From positions 62,001-126,000 of the forward strand of contig CAAGEH010000008.1 of assembly GCA_900768795.1 (NCBI GenBank): a stretch of DNA of 64,000 nucleotides, written 5' to 3'. The stretch is from an uncultured Collinsella sp. GTDB taxonomy: Bacteria; Actinomycetota; Coriobacteriia; Coriobacteriales; Coriobacteriaceae. The notes under the pieces were generated by a model. It was not told the DNA's origin and ran no database searches. It saw nothing but the letters and a program-made list of their open reading frames with translations. Made by a program: the position numbers and the translations under genes. This document shows positions 24,855-36,200 of this stretch, one piece after another. Positions within the stretch are counted from its first letter, which is position 1. Each line of letters starts with the position of its first letter.

Positions 24855-27800
24855 CTAGCGACGACGCTTGCGGTCGATCGCGCGGGCCGCAGCCAGCGCG
24901 GCGACACCGGAGGCGCCGGTGAGCACAGCGGCGATGATCGAGGCGTCACCGGCCGCGGGAAGGTCCTTCTTGGAGGAACCGGAGGGCTTGGCCGTGCCGT
25001 TGCCCGCGGGCTTGGTGCCCGTGTTGCCCGTATTGCCACCGGGGTTGGGGGTGGGCTCAGGCTTAGGCTCAGGCTTGGGCTCAGGCTTGGGTTCCGGCTT
25101 GGGCTCGGGGTCAGGCTTGGGCTCGGGGTTGGGCTCAACCGGCTTCTCGGGTCCCTTGTACGCAAAGTGCGCGGCAGCAGGCAGAGAAGACTGACCGCTC
25201 GTGGACTGGGCAACGATACGTACGTGATACGTCTCGTTCTTCTCAAGGCCCTCGAGCATAACGGATGTCTTATCCGTCACGGTAAGCTCGCGGCCGTTGA
25301 GATACACGCGATAGTTCAGCTTGCCGCCCATGGGATCGGTCGATGCGGTCCAGCTCAGCTTAGCCTTGCCGTCCTCCTCGGTCGCTTTCACCTGGACATC
25401 GGCAGGTGTGCTCGGTCCCTGCTCGGAAGCAATCGGAAGCGTGGAGAAGCTATCCTCGATTGCCTTGGCAGAGGCGCCACCAGCGCGGTTGAGTGCAACA
25501 ACGCTCACGTCGTATGCCGTATCGGCATCGAGACCGGTGAGGTGCGCATAAGAAGTGGCGACCGTGACTTCTTGCGGGGCACCAGCGGCACGTGCCGGAC
25601 CGGTCGCCGTATACGTAACGCGGTACGAGGCAGCGCCCTCAACGGCATCCCAAAGGACCACAGCGGACTGGGAGTCAATCGCAGCAAACCTCAGCTCCGC
25701 ATCGGCGGAGACCTCGGGGAGAGGCAGCTCGGCGGCCTTAAGTCCCCTGGCGGCAGAGGTCAGATCATCCGTAGCCTTCTCGACCTGCTTTGCCGTGGCG
25801 TCAGCGTTGTTCATGACATAGAGAGCGGCCTGGAACGCCTCGTTGAACGGCTTCCAGGAAGCTGCGGTGTACGCCTCCTCCATCTTGCCCGCATTATCCT
25901 CGATGGCTTTCTGCAGGGAGGTCTTATCCGCAACGGAGTTTGGAGCTACGACCTCAAAGTAGTCGATATTTGCGCCGGTCTTGCCGTCACGGGCAACGGC
26001 GGTAAGCTTGAGCGTATGCTCGCCGTTCTTAAGACCCGTCTTCTCGAAGATCTTGGTCATGGCGGCATCGGCACCGTCCTCGCCCAGGGCAACGCGATCG
26101 AGCTGCTCGCCATCGAGCTCAACGTCAAAGGCGCCGCAGCTAAAGTGCTTGTGCGCATAGGCCTTAATGCCCGTGCCGTTAAACGTGATACTCACGCTCG
26201 CACCGGCGCTTGCCTCGGTCTTGGAACCGCCGTGATGCTTGTCGGGCTCGCCGCCCCACGTGCTCCACGAACCATTCCACGTAAGGGCGGGGTTCGGGTG
26301 AGACTTATCGACGGAGTCCTCGACGACGCTGGTAGCCTCGCCTGCGACGGCAAGCGTGACGTCGCGCGCACCGGAAACACCGGAGGCATCCTTTGCGCTG
26401 GCCTTGACCTCGACAACGCCACCGGTGCCCTTGACGGTCAGCAGTCCATTCTGATCGATAGTCGCAGCAGCGTCACCGCTCTTGGTGCGCACCGACCACG
26501 TCACATCGGAGGCGGTTGCGTCGGCGGGGGCGACCTTGGCAACCATCTGAAGGGTAGAACCGCTCTTAGACAGGAGGTTCATGCCGTTTGCAGACTTAAC
26601 GGTAATTTTATTCACCGCAACAGCGTTCTTGTCGAGGACGCGGAAGGCGTCAAGCTCCACCTTGGCACGCGTGGCAGCCTCAGTACCCTTTTGCGCCGTT
26701 GCGCGCACGGTAATGGTATGAACGCCCGGCTTAAGGTCGTCCTTGGAGAACACGGTCTGCTGGCGCTGCGACGAGGGAGCATACGTATCAACCGTCTCGA
26801 CGACCTTGCCGTCGATGGAAATCTCGAGCGTGCCGCGGTCGTTATTCTTGCAGGAAACAACCTCGATGCCCGTACCGGCAAACATCAGCGTAGCCGTCTC
26901 GGAGCCCGTGGGTGCATCGATGAACTTAATGGTTCCGGCGTAGTTGACCGAATCCTTGTTCCAGTCGCCCCAATTGCCCTGATAGATAACGCGGGAGTCC
27001 TGGTCGTCAATCATGCCGGCCATATTGCGCAGGTCCTGGACATCGGCGGCGGCACTCAGCTCACCGGCATTGCCGTTGGAAACAGCGCGAACACGATATG
27101 AGACCTTACCCAGGAAGTCATAGGCCTCGCCATCGGTGAAAGACGTTTCCTTAAGATCGGAGACGCACGTTGCCCAATCGCCATCGCCAATCTTGCGCAT
27201 AACGGCATAGGTAACGTCTGCGCTCTCGGGAGCCTCGACGGCATTCCAGGAGAGCTCTGCCACGTTGTTTGCAGCCTTGACGGCGCGCAGACCAGAGGGG
27301 GCGGCAAGCTTAGTCGTAGCAGGAATCATGCTGAGCGTATACACGCCGCCCTGCTCGGTCTCAAACGAAATGCGATCGTTGGAGAGAACCTTGTAGTCAA
27401 CGGGATTGCCCTGAGCATCCGTAACGACGCCCAAAGAGCAGCCGGGGACGTTGACGGTTGCCGTGCCGCCATTGCGTGACTCGATGGTCGCCGACGTCAG
27501 GCGCGACTCATCCCAGTCCATGGAGACGACAAAGTTACCGCGCGCGACGAGGCCCTCAACCGAGCCCTTGCTCCAAGCGGAGGGCAGCGCGGGCAGCATG
27601 TCAATATAGCCGCCGCTGCTCTGCAGCAGCATCTCGGAAATACCGGACGTGGCGCCAAAATTACCATCGATCTGGAAGGTGCTGCCACCGGGTAGCGGAT
27701 GCAGATCCCAGAGGTTAGGGTAGATGCCATTCTTAAACTGATCGCCCAACAGCTTGTAGGCACGATCACCATCGCGCAGGTGGGCCCAGGTGTTGATGCG

Positions 27801-29894
27801 CTGGCCCATGCCCCAACCGGTGCTCTCATCGGTGCGGAGGTTCATAGACACACGGGCAGCCGCAAACCACTCAGGAGTATCCGCAGAAATCAAGGTTCCC
27901 GGGAACAGGCCGAGCATATGGGACATGTGACGATGACCGAAGCCCTCGCCCAGCGAATTGCCGTTCGCGTCCTTGTTGAAGGCTTCCTCGGTGTACCACT
28001 CCTTGATCTGGCCATCGGAGCCGATCTCGATCGGAGTGCGCAGGTTATCAAATTTTTCCTGCCACACGGCCAGAACCTCGGGGTCCTCGCCTACGACCTT
28101 GCCAGCCTCGATAGCATCGTGGAACAGCTGCCAGATGAGCGCCTGCTCATAGGTATTGCCGGCGGTACGCGGACCGTGCTCGGGCGAATACGTGGGCGAC
28201 GTAACATACTTGCCGTCGCTATCGCGGACGAGCAGCTGGGCATACAGCTGTGCCTCCTCGCGGAGCGCGGGGTAAATATCGCTCTTCAGATACTCTACGT
28301 CGCCTGTGTAGCGATAGGCGTCATAGGTGTTCTGGAGAATCCAAGGCACGGCCGCGGGCGACCAGCCCCAGTCGAAGCTCCAGCCCGGGCAGGTCCAGCC
28401 AAAGGGCGTATTCTGCGTATGGGCCATAAAGCCGTTGGCCTCGCCCTCGGCGCTTTCGATGCCGGCATAGATTTTGGCGGTCACCCGACCAGGCTCACGC
28501 AGGCCATCAACATAGGAGACGAGCGGCTTAGCAGACTCCGCAAGGTTTGCGGAGTAGACCGGCCAATAGTTCATCTGCAGGTTGACGTTCATGTGATAGT
28601 CGGAAGCCCAAGGCGGATCCATGAGGTTGTTCCACACGCCCTGCAGATTGCTGGGGAGCTGAGAGTTCTCACGCGAAGACGCAACAGTCAGATAACGGCC
28701 GTACTGATAAAGCATGGTCTCGAGCAGGCGGCGCTCGGACTCGGTAGCGGTACCGTTGTTGTAGGCCTCGAGCAGCTTATCGGTCGGTTTGTCAGAAGCG
28801 GCGGCATCGCCCAGGCTCAGATTGACACGGCTCATAAGCGCACTCACGTCGGCAACGTGATCGGCGCGAACGGCGTCATAGCCCTTGTTGGCGGCAGCAT
28901 CTGCCGTAGCCTGTACGCGTGCATGCAGCTGCTCGGCAGACTCGCCCGTGCGATATGTCGGATAGTCATCCTTGTAATCCGTTGCCGCGGCAACGAAGAA
29001 GGAAATCTCGCTTGCGCCCGAAACGACGAGCTTGTCACCAGATGCCGTAACGGTACCGCCCTCGGCGTTAACCTTCAGAACGGAATCGTACTTGAGTTGG
29101 TTGTCGGAGACAGCGCCCGCGAGCGTGAGCTGATTTCCCGAAGCAACGGTCTTGCCACCCTGTTTGGAGGGGAACGTGATCTCGACGTTCATCGGGTCGC
29201 CCTCAGAGGTAAGCTGACCGGCGATCACGTTGTCGGGGTTGCTGGCAATGAACTCACGATTATAGGTCGTATCGCCCTGCTTAAAGGAAACGTTAGCAAG
29301 ACCGTTCTCGATGTCGAGCGAACGCTCGTACTCAGTCGCACCAGAATCAGAGAGACCATTGGCCTTAAGGTAGATATCGCCCCAGGGCTGATAAGAGCCG
29401 TAGCCATCCTTCGTTCCCACCAGCTGGTTGCACAGGTTGGAGGCCTCGTTGCTCTTGCCCTCGGCAAAGAGCTTTTGGATGTTCTTGAGGGTCTGGCCGT
29501 TGTTGCCCTTGTTTTCGAGGTTGCCACCCTGATAGTTAGGGCGAGAAGAGCTCGGACCACCCGTCCAGAGGGTCTTCTCGTTAAAGGTAAGGTGCTCGGT
29601 AGCAACCTCGCCATATACGTTGGCACCCATGTCGCCGTTACCGATGGGCAGCGTACGTTTTTGCCAGATGTCATTGGCGTTGCCGCCATGTGCGCTGGCC
29701 GATTCTCGATACCAGAGCTTTAGCGCGCTCGTCGCCTCATCCGTTGCTTTGTGAGCGCTGGCTCCGCTGCCAGCAACCGCCCAAGCAATTCCAGGATTCG
29801 GTGCAATCAGCGCAATCGCCAAAGCAAACGCGAGCGTGCGCTTAAATGCACGACGCGCGCGATGCATCGGAGACGGCCTCCTGCTATTTGCCAT
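24855..29894 (-). CDS. Secreted, wall-anchored GH95 alpha-1,2-L-fucosidase
   Basis: The 1679-residue protein starts at ATG 29894 (MANSRRPSP), behind GAAGGAGAAAA; the longer frame lacks a ribosome site. A signal peptide ends near residue 40. The GH95 region (about 55-855) shows the family opening 'LPIGNGDMGANVYG', the substrate-site segment 'DYHMNVNLQMNYWP' (about 430-443), 'SPTYSPEHGPRTAGNTYEQ' holding the catalytic-acid Glu (about 565) and FQIDGNFGATSG (about 740). Afterwards come FN3 (about 865-955), a CBM-like module (960-1088), a Big_2-type Ig domain, another CBM-like module, a FIVAR unit and two FN3 domains. Then follow a Pro/Glu/Lys repeat linker and DLPAAGD (near 1643), where Ala replaces the usual Thr. 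In B. bifidum AfcA, GH95 releases terminal alpha-1,2-fucose by inversion. This is the first gene of the GH95-GH29 pair. Confidence 0.92.
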   Translation of the reverse strand: MANSRRPSPMHRARRAFKRTLAFALAIALIAPNPGIAWAVAGSGASAHKATDEATSALKLWYRESASAHGGNANDIWQKRTLPIGNGDMGANVYGEVATEHLTFNEKTLWTGGPSSSRPNYQGGNLENKGNNGQTLKNIQKLFAEGKSNEASNLCNQLVGTKDGYGSYQPWGDIYLKANGLSDSGATEYERSLDIENGLANVSFKQGDTTYNREFIASNPDNVIAGQLTSEGDPMNVEITFPSKQGGKTVASGNQLTLAGAVSDNQLKYDSVLKVNAEGGTVTASGDKLVVSGASEISFFVAAATDYKDDYPTYRTGESAEQLHARVQATADAAANKGYDAVRADHVADVSALMSRVNLSLGDAAASDKPTDKLLEAYNNGTATESERRLLETMLYQYGRYLTVASSRENSQLPSNLQGVWNNLMDPPWASDYHMNVNLQMNYWPVYSANLAESAKPLVSYVDGLREPGRVTAKIYAGIESAEGEANGFMAHTQNTPFGWTCPGWSFDWGWSPAAVPWILQNTYDAYRYTGDVEYLKSDIYPALREEAQLYAQLLVRDSDGKYVTSPTYSPEHGPRTAGNTYEQALIWQLFHDAIEAGKVVGEDPEVLAVWQEKFDNLRTPIEIGSDGQIKEWYTEEAFNKDANGNSLGEGFGHRHMSHMLGLFPGTLISADTPEWFAAARVSMNLRTDESTGWGMGQRINTWAHLRDGDRAYKLLGDQFKNGIYPNLWDLHPLPGGSTFQIDGNFGATSGISEMLLQSSGGYIDMLPALPSAWSKGSVEGLVARGNFVVSMDWDESRLTSATIESRNGGTATVNVPGCSLGVVTDAQGNPVDYKVLSNDRISFETEQGGVYTLSMIPATTKLAAPSGLRAVKAANNVAELSWNAVEAPESADVTYAVMRKIGDGDWATCVSDLKETSFTDGEAYDFLGKVSYRVRAVSNGNAGELSAAADVQDLRNMAGMIDDQDSRVIYQGNWGDWNKDSVNYAGTIKFIDAPTGSETATLMFAGTGIEVVSCKNNDRGTLEISIDGKVVETVDTYAPSSQRQQTVFSKDDLKPGVHTITVRATAQKGTEAATRAKVELDAFRVLDKNAVAVNKITVKSANGMNLLSKSGSTLQMVAKVAPADATASDVTWSVRTKSGDAAATIDQNGLLTVKGTGGVVEVKASAKDASGVSGARDVTLAVAGEATSVVEDSVDKSHPNPALTWNGSWSTWGGEPDKHHGGSKTEASAGASVSITFNGTGIKAYAHKHFSCGAFDVELDGEQLDRVALGEDGADAAMTKIFEKTGLKNGEHTLKLTAVARDGKTGANIDYFEVVAPNSVADKTSLQKAIEDNAGKMEEAYTAASWKPFNEAFQAALYVMNNADATAKQVEKATDDLTSAARGLKAAELPLPEVSADAELRFAAIDSQSAVVLWDAVEGAASYRVTYTATGPARAAGAPQEVTVATSYAHLTGLDADTAYDVSVVALNRAGGASAKAIEDSFSTLPIASEQGPSTPADVQVKATEEDGKAKLSWTASTDPMGGKLNYRVYLNGRELTVTDKTSVMLEGLEKNETYHVRIVAQSTSGQSSLPAAAHFAYKGPEKPVEPNPEPKPDPEPKPEPKPEPKPEPKPEPTPNPGGNTGNTGTKPAGNGTAKPSGSSKKDLPAAGDASIIAAVLTGASGVAALAAARAIDRKRRR

Positions 29895-30216
29895 ACCTTT
29901 TTCTCCTTCTCCCGAGTAAGGGTATGTGGCAGATAAATCCACATTGCATTCTATGGGAAAATGTGTTGCCGCTGATATCGCGCGGTCGATTACTCTGGCG
30001 AGCGGTCGATTATGGGATATAATCGGTAAAAACAGTGGTATCTACCTTGGGTTTTATTGAAGATTGGTATCTGATTCGTAATACCGCAAAAACCTTTTAC
30101 CATCCAAGCTGGCCTCTTTAGCGATTTGCATATTTTGACGCTCTCATACAGGAATTCTGAATATGTTCGTTCATCCCAAATTTGGGATCCGGAATCGAAA
30201 GTGTTCGATTCGCACT
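29895..30216 (-). promoter_or_regulatory. GH95-GH29 promoter region with several dyads and a direct repeat
   Basis: This AT-rich 320-bp region precedes GH95. It contains GCGGTCGAT twice, exactly 20 bases apart (29982-29990, 30002-30010). The second overlaps the dyad CGATTAT-N5-ATAATCG (30007-30025). A perfect 16-bp palindrome ATCCCAAATTTGGGAT is at 30173-30188 and TCGAA-N4-TTCGA at about 30195-30208. CACATT/AATGTG flank a TAGAAT -10 candidate at 29953-29948 (minus). These are good operator candidates; no cognate regulator is identified. Confidence 0.5.
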
Positions 30217-30248
30217 AAAAAAGGCGCCCCCGGAGGGACGCCTTTTTT
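30217..30248 (-). terminator. Rho-independent terminator after GH84
   Basis: On the minus strand GGCGTCCC and GGGGCGCC (one wobble) form a stem preceded by A-run and followed by TTTTTT. It directly follows the GH84 stop, separating the GH2-GH20-GH84 unit from GH95-GH29. Confidence 0.85.
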
Positions 30249-30268
30249 GCTCGGTATGATGCGAGCCG

Positions 30269-33200
30269 TTAGCGACGACGCTTGCGGTCGATCGCGCGGG
30301 CCGCCGCCAGTGCGGTGACACCGGAGCCACCGGCAAGTGCAGCTGCAAGAATCGATGCATCGCCGGTACCCGGCAGGCCCGAGCCCTTCGACGGCTTACC
30401 AGGCTTCTTGTTGTGGTCGGAACCACCCTGCTGGTTGCCACCGGACGTACCGGGCTTCTCGGGTTGCCCGGGCTTATCGGTGCCCGAGCCGCCAAAGTTG
30501 GCCATTGCGGCATTCAAAGACTCGAGTGCGGCGGAGACCTCATCGGCAGAGCCGCGCTCAAGCAGCCCCTTAGCAGCGACGATGGCATCGGCAAGCTGGG
30601 CCTTCTGCTCATCGGTACCGTTAGAGGTATCCATGTTCTCGGCCTTAACGATAGCGTCCTTAAGGGCGCTCACGTTGACCAGTGCCTTCAGAGCATCGGC
30701 GATCTTGGCGCGCGCGGCGGCAACATCGTCGACGGAACCGTTCTTGAGAACTTCCTCGGCATCGGCGACAGCAGCGTTGAGCTGAGCCATCGAATCCTCG
30801 GTGTAGTCCTCGGCACGAGCGCTCTTGGCAGAAGCGATATCGGCCTTGAGCGCCTTGACGTTGACCAGAGCAGCCTTGGCATCGTTGATGGCCTGGGCCA
30901 GATCAGCGTCGTTGGCGGAGTCGTGCGGAGCCTTGGCAGCCTCGATAGCGGCAGCAAAGGGTGCCCAGCTCGCCTCAGTGTAATCGGCCTCGTTGAGCTT
31001 CTCGGCCTCGGCAATGACCTTGTTCAGGTCGACGGCCTCACGCAGGGCAAGACCGGCCTTGGCATCGTTGAGCTTTGCGGTCGCAGCAGCAACCCGCTCG
31101 GCAGTACCGTTCTTAAGGGCAGCGGCAGAGTCGTCGAAAGCCGCCTTGTAGACGTTATAAGACTCATCGGTATACAGCTTGCCGTTGGTCTTCTTAAACT
31201 CGGCACGGGCGGCGATAAGCTCGCTGGCATCGACCAGCTTGTCCTCGGCGTCCTCGAGTGCAGCCTGTGCTGCCTTGAGCTGCTTCGGGGTCGCCTTGGT
31301 ATCGGCGATCAGGTCCTCAAGCGCGCTCATGGCATCGCGATAGGCGGCAGCGCTGTCGGTCGTGTACTTGTCGGCGGCGGCGTCGGCCTCGCCGTACACC
31401 AGCTTGGCGTCGGCAAGAGCGACCTCGGCACGCTGCTGAGCGCTCTGGTCAAAGACCAGGGCAGTCTTCTTGGCCTCAAGCGCGGCAAGAAGCGCCTCGC
31501 CCTCGGTCTTGGCAAGATCCTCAGGATGCGCGAAAGCCTGCTCGGCCTCGGCATATGCATCGGAATATGCCTGATAGCTCGCGACGGTGTACTGGCCATC
31601 GTCGTTGGAGACCTTCTTGGGAAGCTCCTTGCCCGCGTACTTCTCGACACCGGCGGCGTCGGCAGACCTCAGGGCAGCGGTAACAGAATCGACCGTCGTC
31701 TGCGTGGCCTTGGTATTGGCAAGAGTGTCCTGCGCATTGGCGAGGGCCTTCTTAAAGGCATCGGCAGTCGACTTGGTCCAACCGCTCACGTCCTTATCCT
31801 TGAGCTCATCGACAGCAGCCTGCAGTGCCGTGGTATCGGCGGGATTGGCATCGTCGATCAGGAAGAACTCGGCGATCTCGGGGACCGTGCCGTCCCACGT
31901 AACCTTGATGTCCTTAACGGCAGAGAAGGTCGAACCGGCAGCGCGGGTGAGCGTGCCAAAGCAGAACTCGCTTACGGGCTGGCTCAACGTGCCCAGGTCG
32001 ATGTCCTCCGTCTTGCTATAAGCGGCATCGGTATAAACCGTAGCAGTCACCTTTGCGTTGGAGGGCGTACCGGCAGAGACGATGCGCACGCCCGAGAACA
32101 CCTTGCCACCCTCGGCAATGGGCTCGGAGACGTGATACACCAGGGTGCCCTTGTTGTCCTGCGGACGCCAAGCGGTCTTGGTATCGCCATCGGCAAGGTT
32201 AGCCGGCGTCTTGCCCTCGATCTCGGTGCTCGAGGAATCGAAGTCGGCATCGCCATAGGTGCTTACATACTCGCCGCCGTTGATACGGATCTCACCGATC
32301 TCGATCCAGCGCTGTGTGTAGGTCGCGGTAAAGCGAATGCGCATGTAGCGACCGGTCACATTGAGCTTCTCGGTACCGTTGGGATCGTTTTCGTTGGTAG
32401 CGGTGACATCGGTCTTGGGGTTGGCCGTGCACATGTTGCCCGGGTTCTTGGTGTCGTGCGTGAGCCAAGCTGCGTTCTTGGCGGTATCGCTGTTAAATGT
32501 GTTCTCGATCGTAGCAGTATCGCTGTTGATCTTGAGAACCTCGGTCCACTGATCATCAGCAGCATCCGGGCTGTCGGCAACCTCGATAACACCCTTGCGG
32601 ATGAAGTCATAGGTCGTCTCGGGCACGTAGTATGCGATGGAGTTGATCTTGCGCTCCTGGCCCAGATCGAACACGATCGTGCTGCCCTCGGTGGCGCCCT
32701 GCGTGTTCTTGAAGGTCGTGGACAGGTCGCCGTCGAAGATCTTCGAAGCGTCAAAGTTGCCCAGGTCGCCCTTCACATAGGACGGAGCCTTGACCATCTT
32801 GTAGCTCGCAGAGAAATTGGTGAACGTCACGTCGCATGCAGCGGATGCCTGAATGCCAACAAAACGAGCCTTGACGGGCTTCTTAGCGCCCGCGTAGTCG
32901 AGCCACTCGAGAGCGTTCTGCGAGTACACGACCTTGGCGCCCTCGGGAAGGGTCATGCCGTCGGTGTTGACCGCAACATCGTTGCGCACAGCACCCAGAT
33001 CGACCGCAAGGTAGTTACCGGACTTAAACGAGACGGTACCGTCAGACAGCTTGACGCTACCATCCTTGCCCGTAGCCTTGAGGGCAATACCCGAGATGTC
33101 GGAACGAATGGTGCCGGTGCTGGCCTCCTTGCCCTTAGAGGTAGCGATCTCGCAGACTTTCCACCAGAACTGCGTGTCTGCAGTCGAGCGCACGCGAATA

Positions 33201-36200
33201 CCGCGAATCTGGACGTTCTCGAAATCGAACTCCTGCTCAAGATCGGAGTTGATGTCACCGCACTTGACCCAATTGTTGCCATCGACGGTGTACTCGAGCG
33301 CACCAGCCGAAAGCTTGTCGCTGCCCTGGACATAGCGCACGTGGCCCACGGTCTTGGGAGCGGAGTAGGTGACGGTGACGGTGTCGCCGCTCTTGATGTT
33401 GCCGCCGCCAGAGTTGTGCTTGACCCAAGCATACGAGCCCTCGTCACCGTCGACAACACGGGAAAGCGCATAGTTCTGGTACACATCCAGGCCGGTACTC
33501 GTCACCGTGGCGGTGGGCTCGGGCTCGGTGGAAGCACCCTTGGTGGCGGAAAGCTCAAAGACCTTCCACCAAGACTTGGTGGCAGCAGTGTTCTTGACAC
33601 GGATAGCCTTGGCCTTGACGGCACTGGGCAGCGTGATGGTCTGGGTGGCCTTGCCGTCGATATCGCCGGCCTTGATCCACGTACCGGCCTCGTTCTGATA
33701 CTCGAGCACGCCGGCGTTGATGCCATCGCCAGAAGTGGGCTCGTTGCCGCTGCGCGCAGCCTGAACAAACGTGAAAGTATCGACCTCGGACGTCTTGGTG
33801 AACGTCAGGGTCACCGTAGCGCCGGGCTGCGTGGTGTCGCGAATGTCATACTCAGCGTCGCCCGCATTGAGCTTCTTGTACTGCAGGTGAGCATAGGTCG
33901 AAACGTTACCATCGTTGACATTGGAGAGCGACTGGCCGGCCAGAACCTGACCGTCAATGGTCACCGTACCTGCAACAGGCTGACCCTCGGGAGTCGCCTC
34001 TTCCTTATTGACCTGGATCTCGTAGATTGTCGGCCAAGCGTCGCGGCTGTTATCCTGCGTGGCGATGAGGCGAACGCCATAGACGCCCTTGACGTCCAGC
34101 CCGGTAACGGTGACGGTCGTGCCGGTCAGATCGCCCTGGCCCTCAACGTCATTCCAGTTCTTGCCATCATAGGTCTGGAGCTTGGCATGCTGCATATAGT
34201 CAGCGCCATTGCCCTGAATAAAGGTCACGTTGGTCAGATCGAACGGCTTGTTCTTGATCATGCCAAAGTACGTACCCGCCGTGAGCTTGTTGGGGGTCTT
34301 GTAGATAACGCCCGTGTTGGCCTTACCGTCAAAGACGTTCTCGACCTTGCCCTCGGGAGTGTCGGTACGGCTGGTCACAAACTGCGTGGTATCGGCATTG
34401 GGGTCGGCAGCAAGCGTAGCGCGCTGACCCAGGTAGTTGTTGAGAGCATTGAGCATCGGCATGATGTAGGCCTTGCCCACCGATGCATACTCGGTGTGGT
34501 CCACATAGTGGAAGCCGTGCTTGTGAGAAGCAGCGAGTGCCTCGGAACCCTCGGAATACTTAGAAAGCATCTGAGAGCTGTCGCCCGAGAGGTCGGCCTT
34601 GAGTGCCTGAAGCTCGGCAATAGCGGCACGCGTCACGTCATCCCAAGCATCGATCCAATACACGATCTGGTCGAGCATGGCCCTGTTGCCGGCATTGGAA
34701 CGATAGGTCTTGGCGGACTTCTGCAGACCGCGGAAGAGCTCAATCATCTGGTCGCAATCCTCGGCGGTTGCGGTACCAGAGGCAACCTTGCCCTGGAAAG
34801 CCTGGAGCTCGGTCTTGATATTGGCGGACTCACGGCTCTCGAAGACTACGCCACCGCCGGTATAGCGCTTCATGTGGCGGCTCAGCTCGCGCAGCGCGTT
34901 GGAGCCCTTCGTGGCGATGGGAGAATTGTGGTCGACGTAGGAGAACGAATCCTCCCAAGCCTGATCGGCGTGCTCCTGGCTCTTCCACAGATTCCAAGAG
35001 AAATCGGCGTTCATGAAGATGCCGGCCTTGGAAGGCTCGGACTGCTGCATGGGGTTGAGCACGACGCCCTGAACCTTGCCGGGCTGGACATCGGTGCCCA
35101 GGGCGTTCTCATAGCCGCCCATGGACAGGGTGTCCTTGCTGTTGTCGGTGCACGGCCAGTTGATCCACATAAAGGGAGCAACGCCAGAATTGTTGGTGAA
35201 GGACGACGTGAAGTTATTGTCGACCTTGCCCCACACGCGGCCACCGGTGTTGATGACCTGGACGCTCTTGGGGAGGTTGGCATACCAAGACTCGCCCCAG
35301 CCCATGTAGTTCACGGGGCAGAAAATGAGCGTGTCCTTGAGGCCGGGGTACTTGAGCGTGCCATCGGTGTTCTTCTCTGCCTGCTTCTCGTGCAGCCAGT
35401 CGGTCATATCCTTGCAGAGCCTGGTATACAGAGCACTGCCCTGGTTGCCGGCATCGTCGGCAAGAATGGAGATCTGGCGAACGCCATGATCCATAACCTG
35501 GGTGAACTTCTCCTTGAGGATGGCGACGGACGCATCGTAGTTGGAGCTCGTAATGGGGTTGTACATAAACGGGTGAAGCGCAAACACAAAGCGGCACTTG
35601 GAGGTGTTACCGGCCTCGGCGAGCGGCTCGATCTTCTCGGTCAGCTCCTGCTCGGTATAAAGCTCGCGCCACTTGGAATTGTGCTTGGGGTCATCCTTGG
35701 GAGCATACACATAAGCGTTGAGCTTATAGTAGCCACCCCACTGCATAAGGTTAACGCGGTCCTCGGTGCTCCAGGGATTGCCGTAGTAGCCCTCGATAAA
35801 GCCACGCGTCACCACGTCCGCATAATCGGACACGGTAAAGGCACGCAGCTTGGCATCGGAAGTCTGCTGCAGAATCTGGTAAAGCGTGGTCAGACCATAA
35901 TAGGCGGCGTCGGTGTTCTTACCCAAAACGACAATGCGATCGGAGGCGCTGCCGTCAGACGGCAGCGAGGCCAGGACATAGGAGTCGCTATGGTCGAACA
36001 GGCCATCCGTGTAAGACAGCTTGCCCTCTTTCACCAGCTGGTCGACATAGGTGTCGACAGCGCCGCCAGAACCCTTGACGCCCACGAGGACCGTCGTAGC
36101 GGTGCTCGTGGAGGGAAGGGCGTCAACGCGCTTTGCGTTGATGCCCTTCAGCGCCAGGGCTTCGTTAAGACGATTGATGGTGTCTGCATCGATGCCGGAC

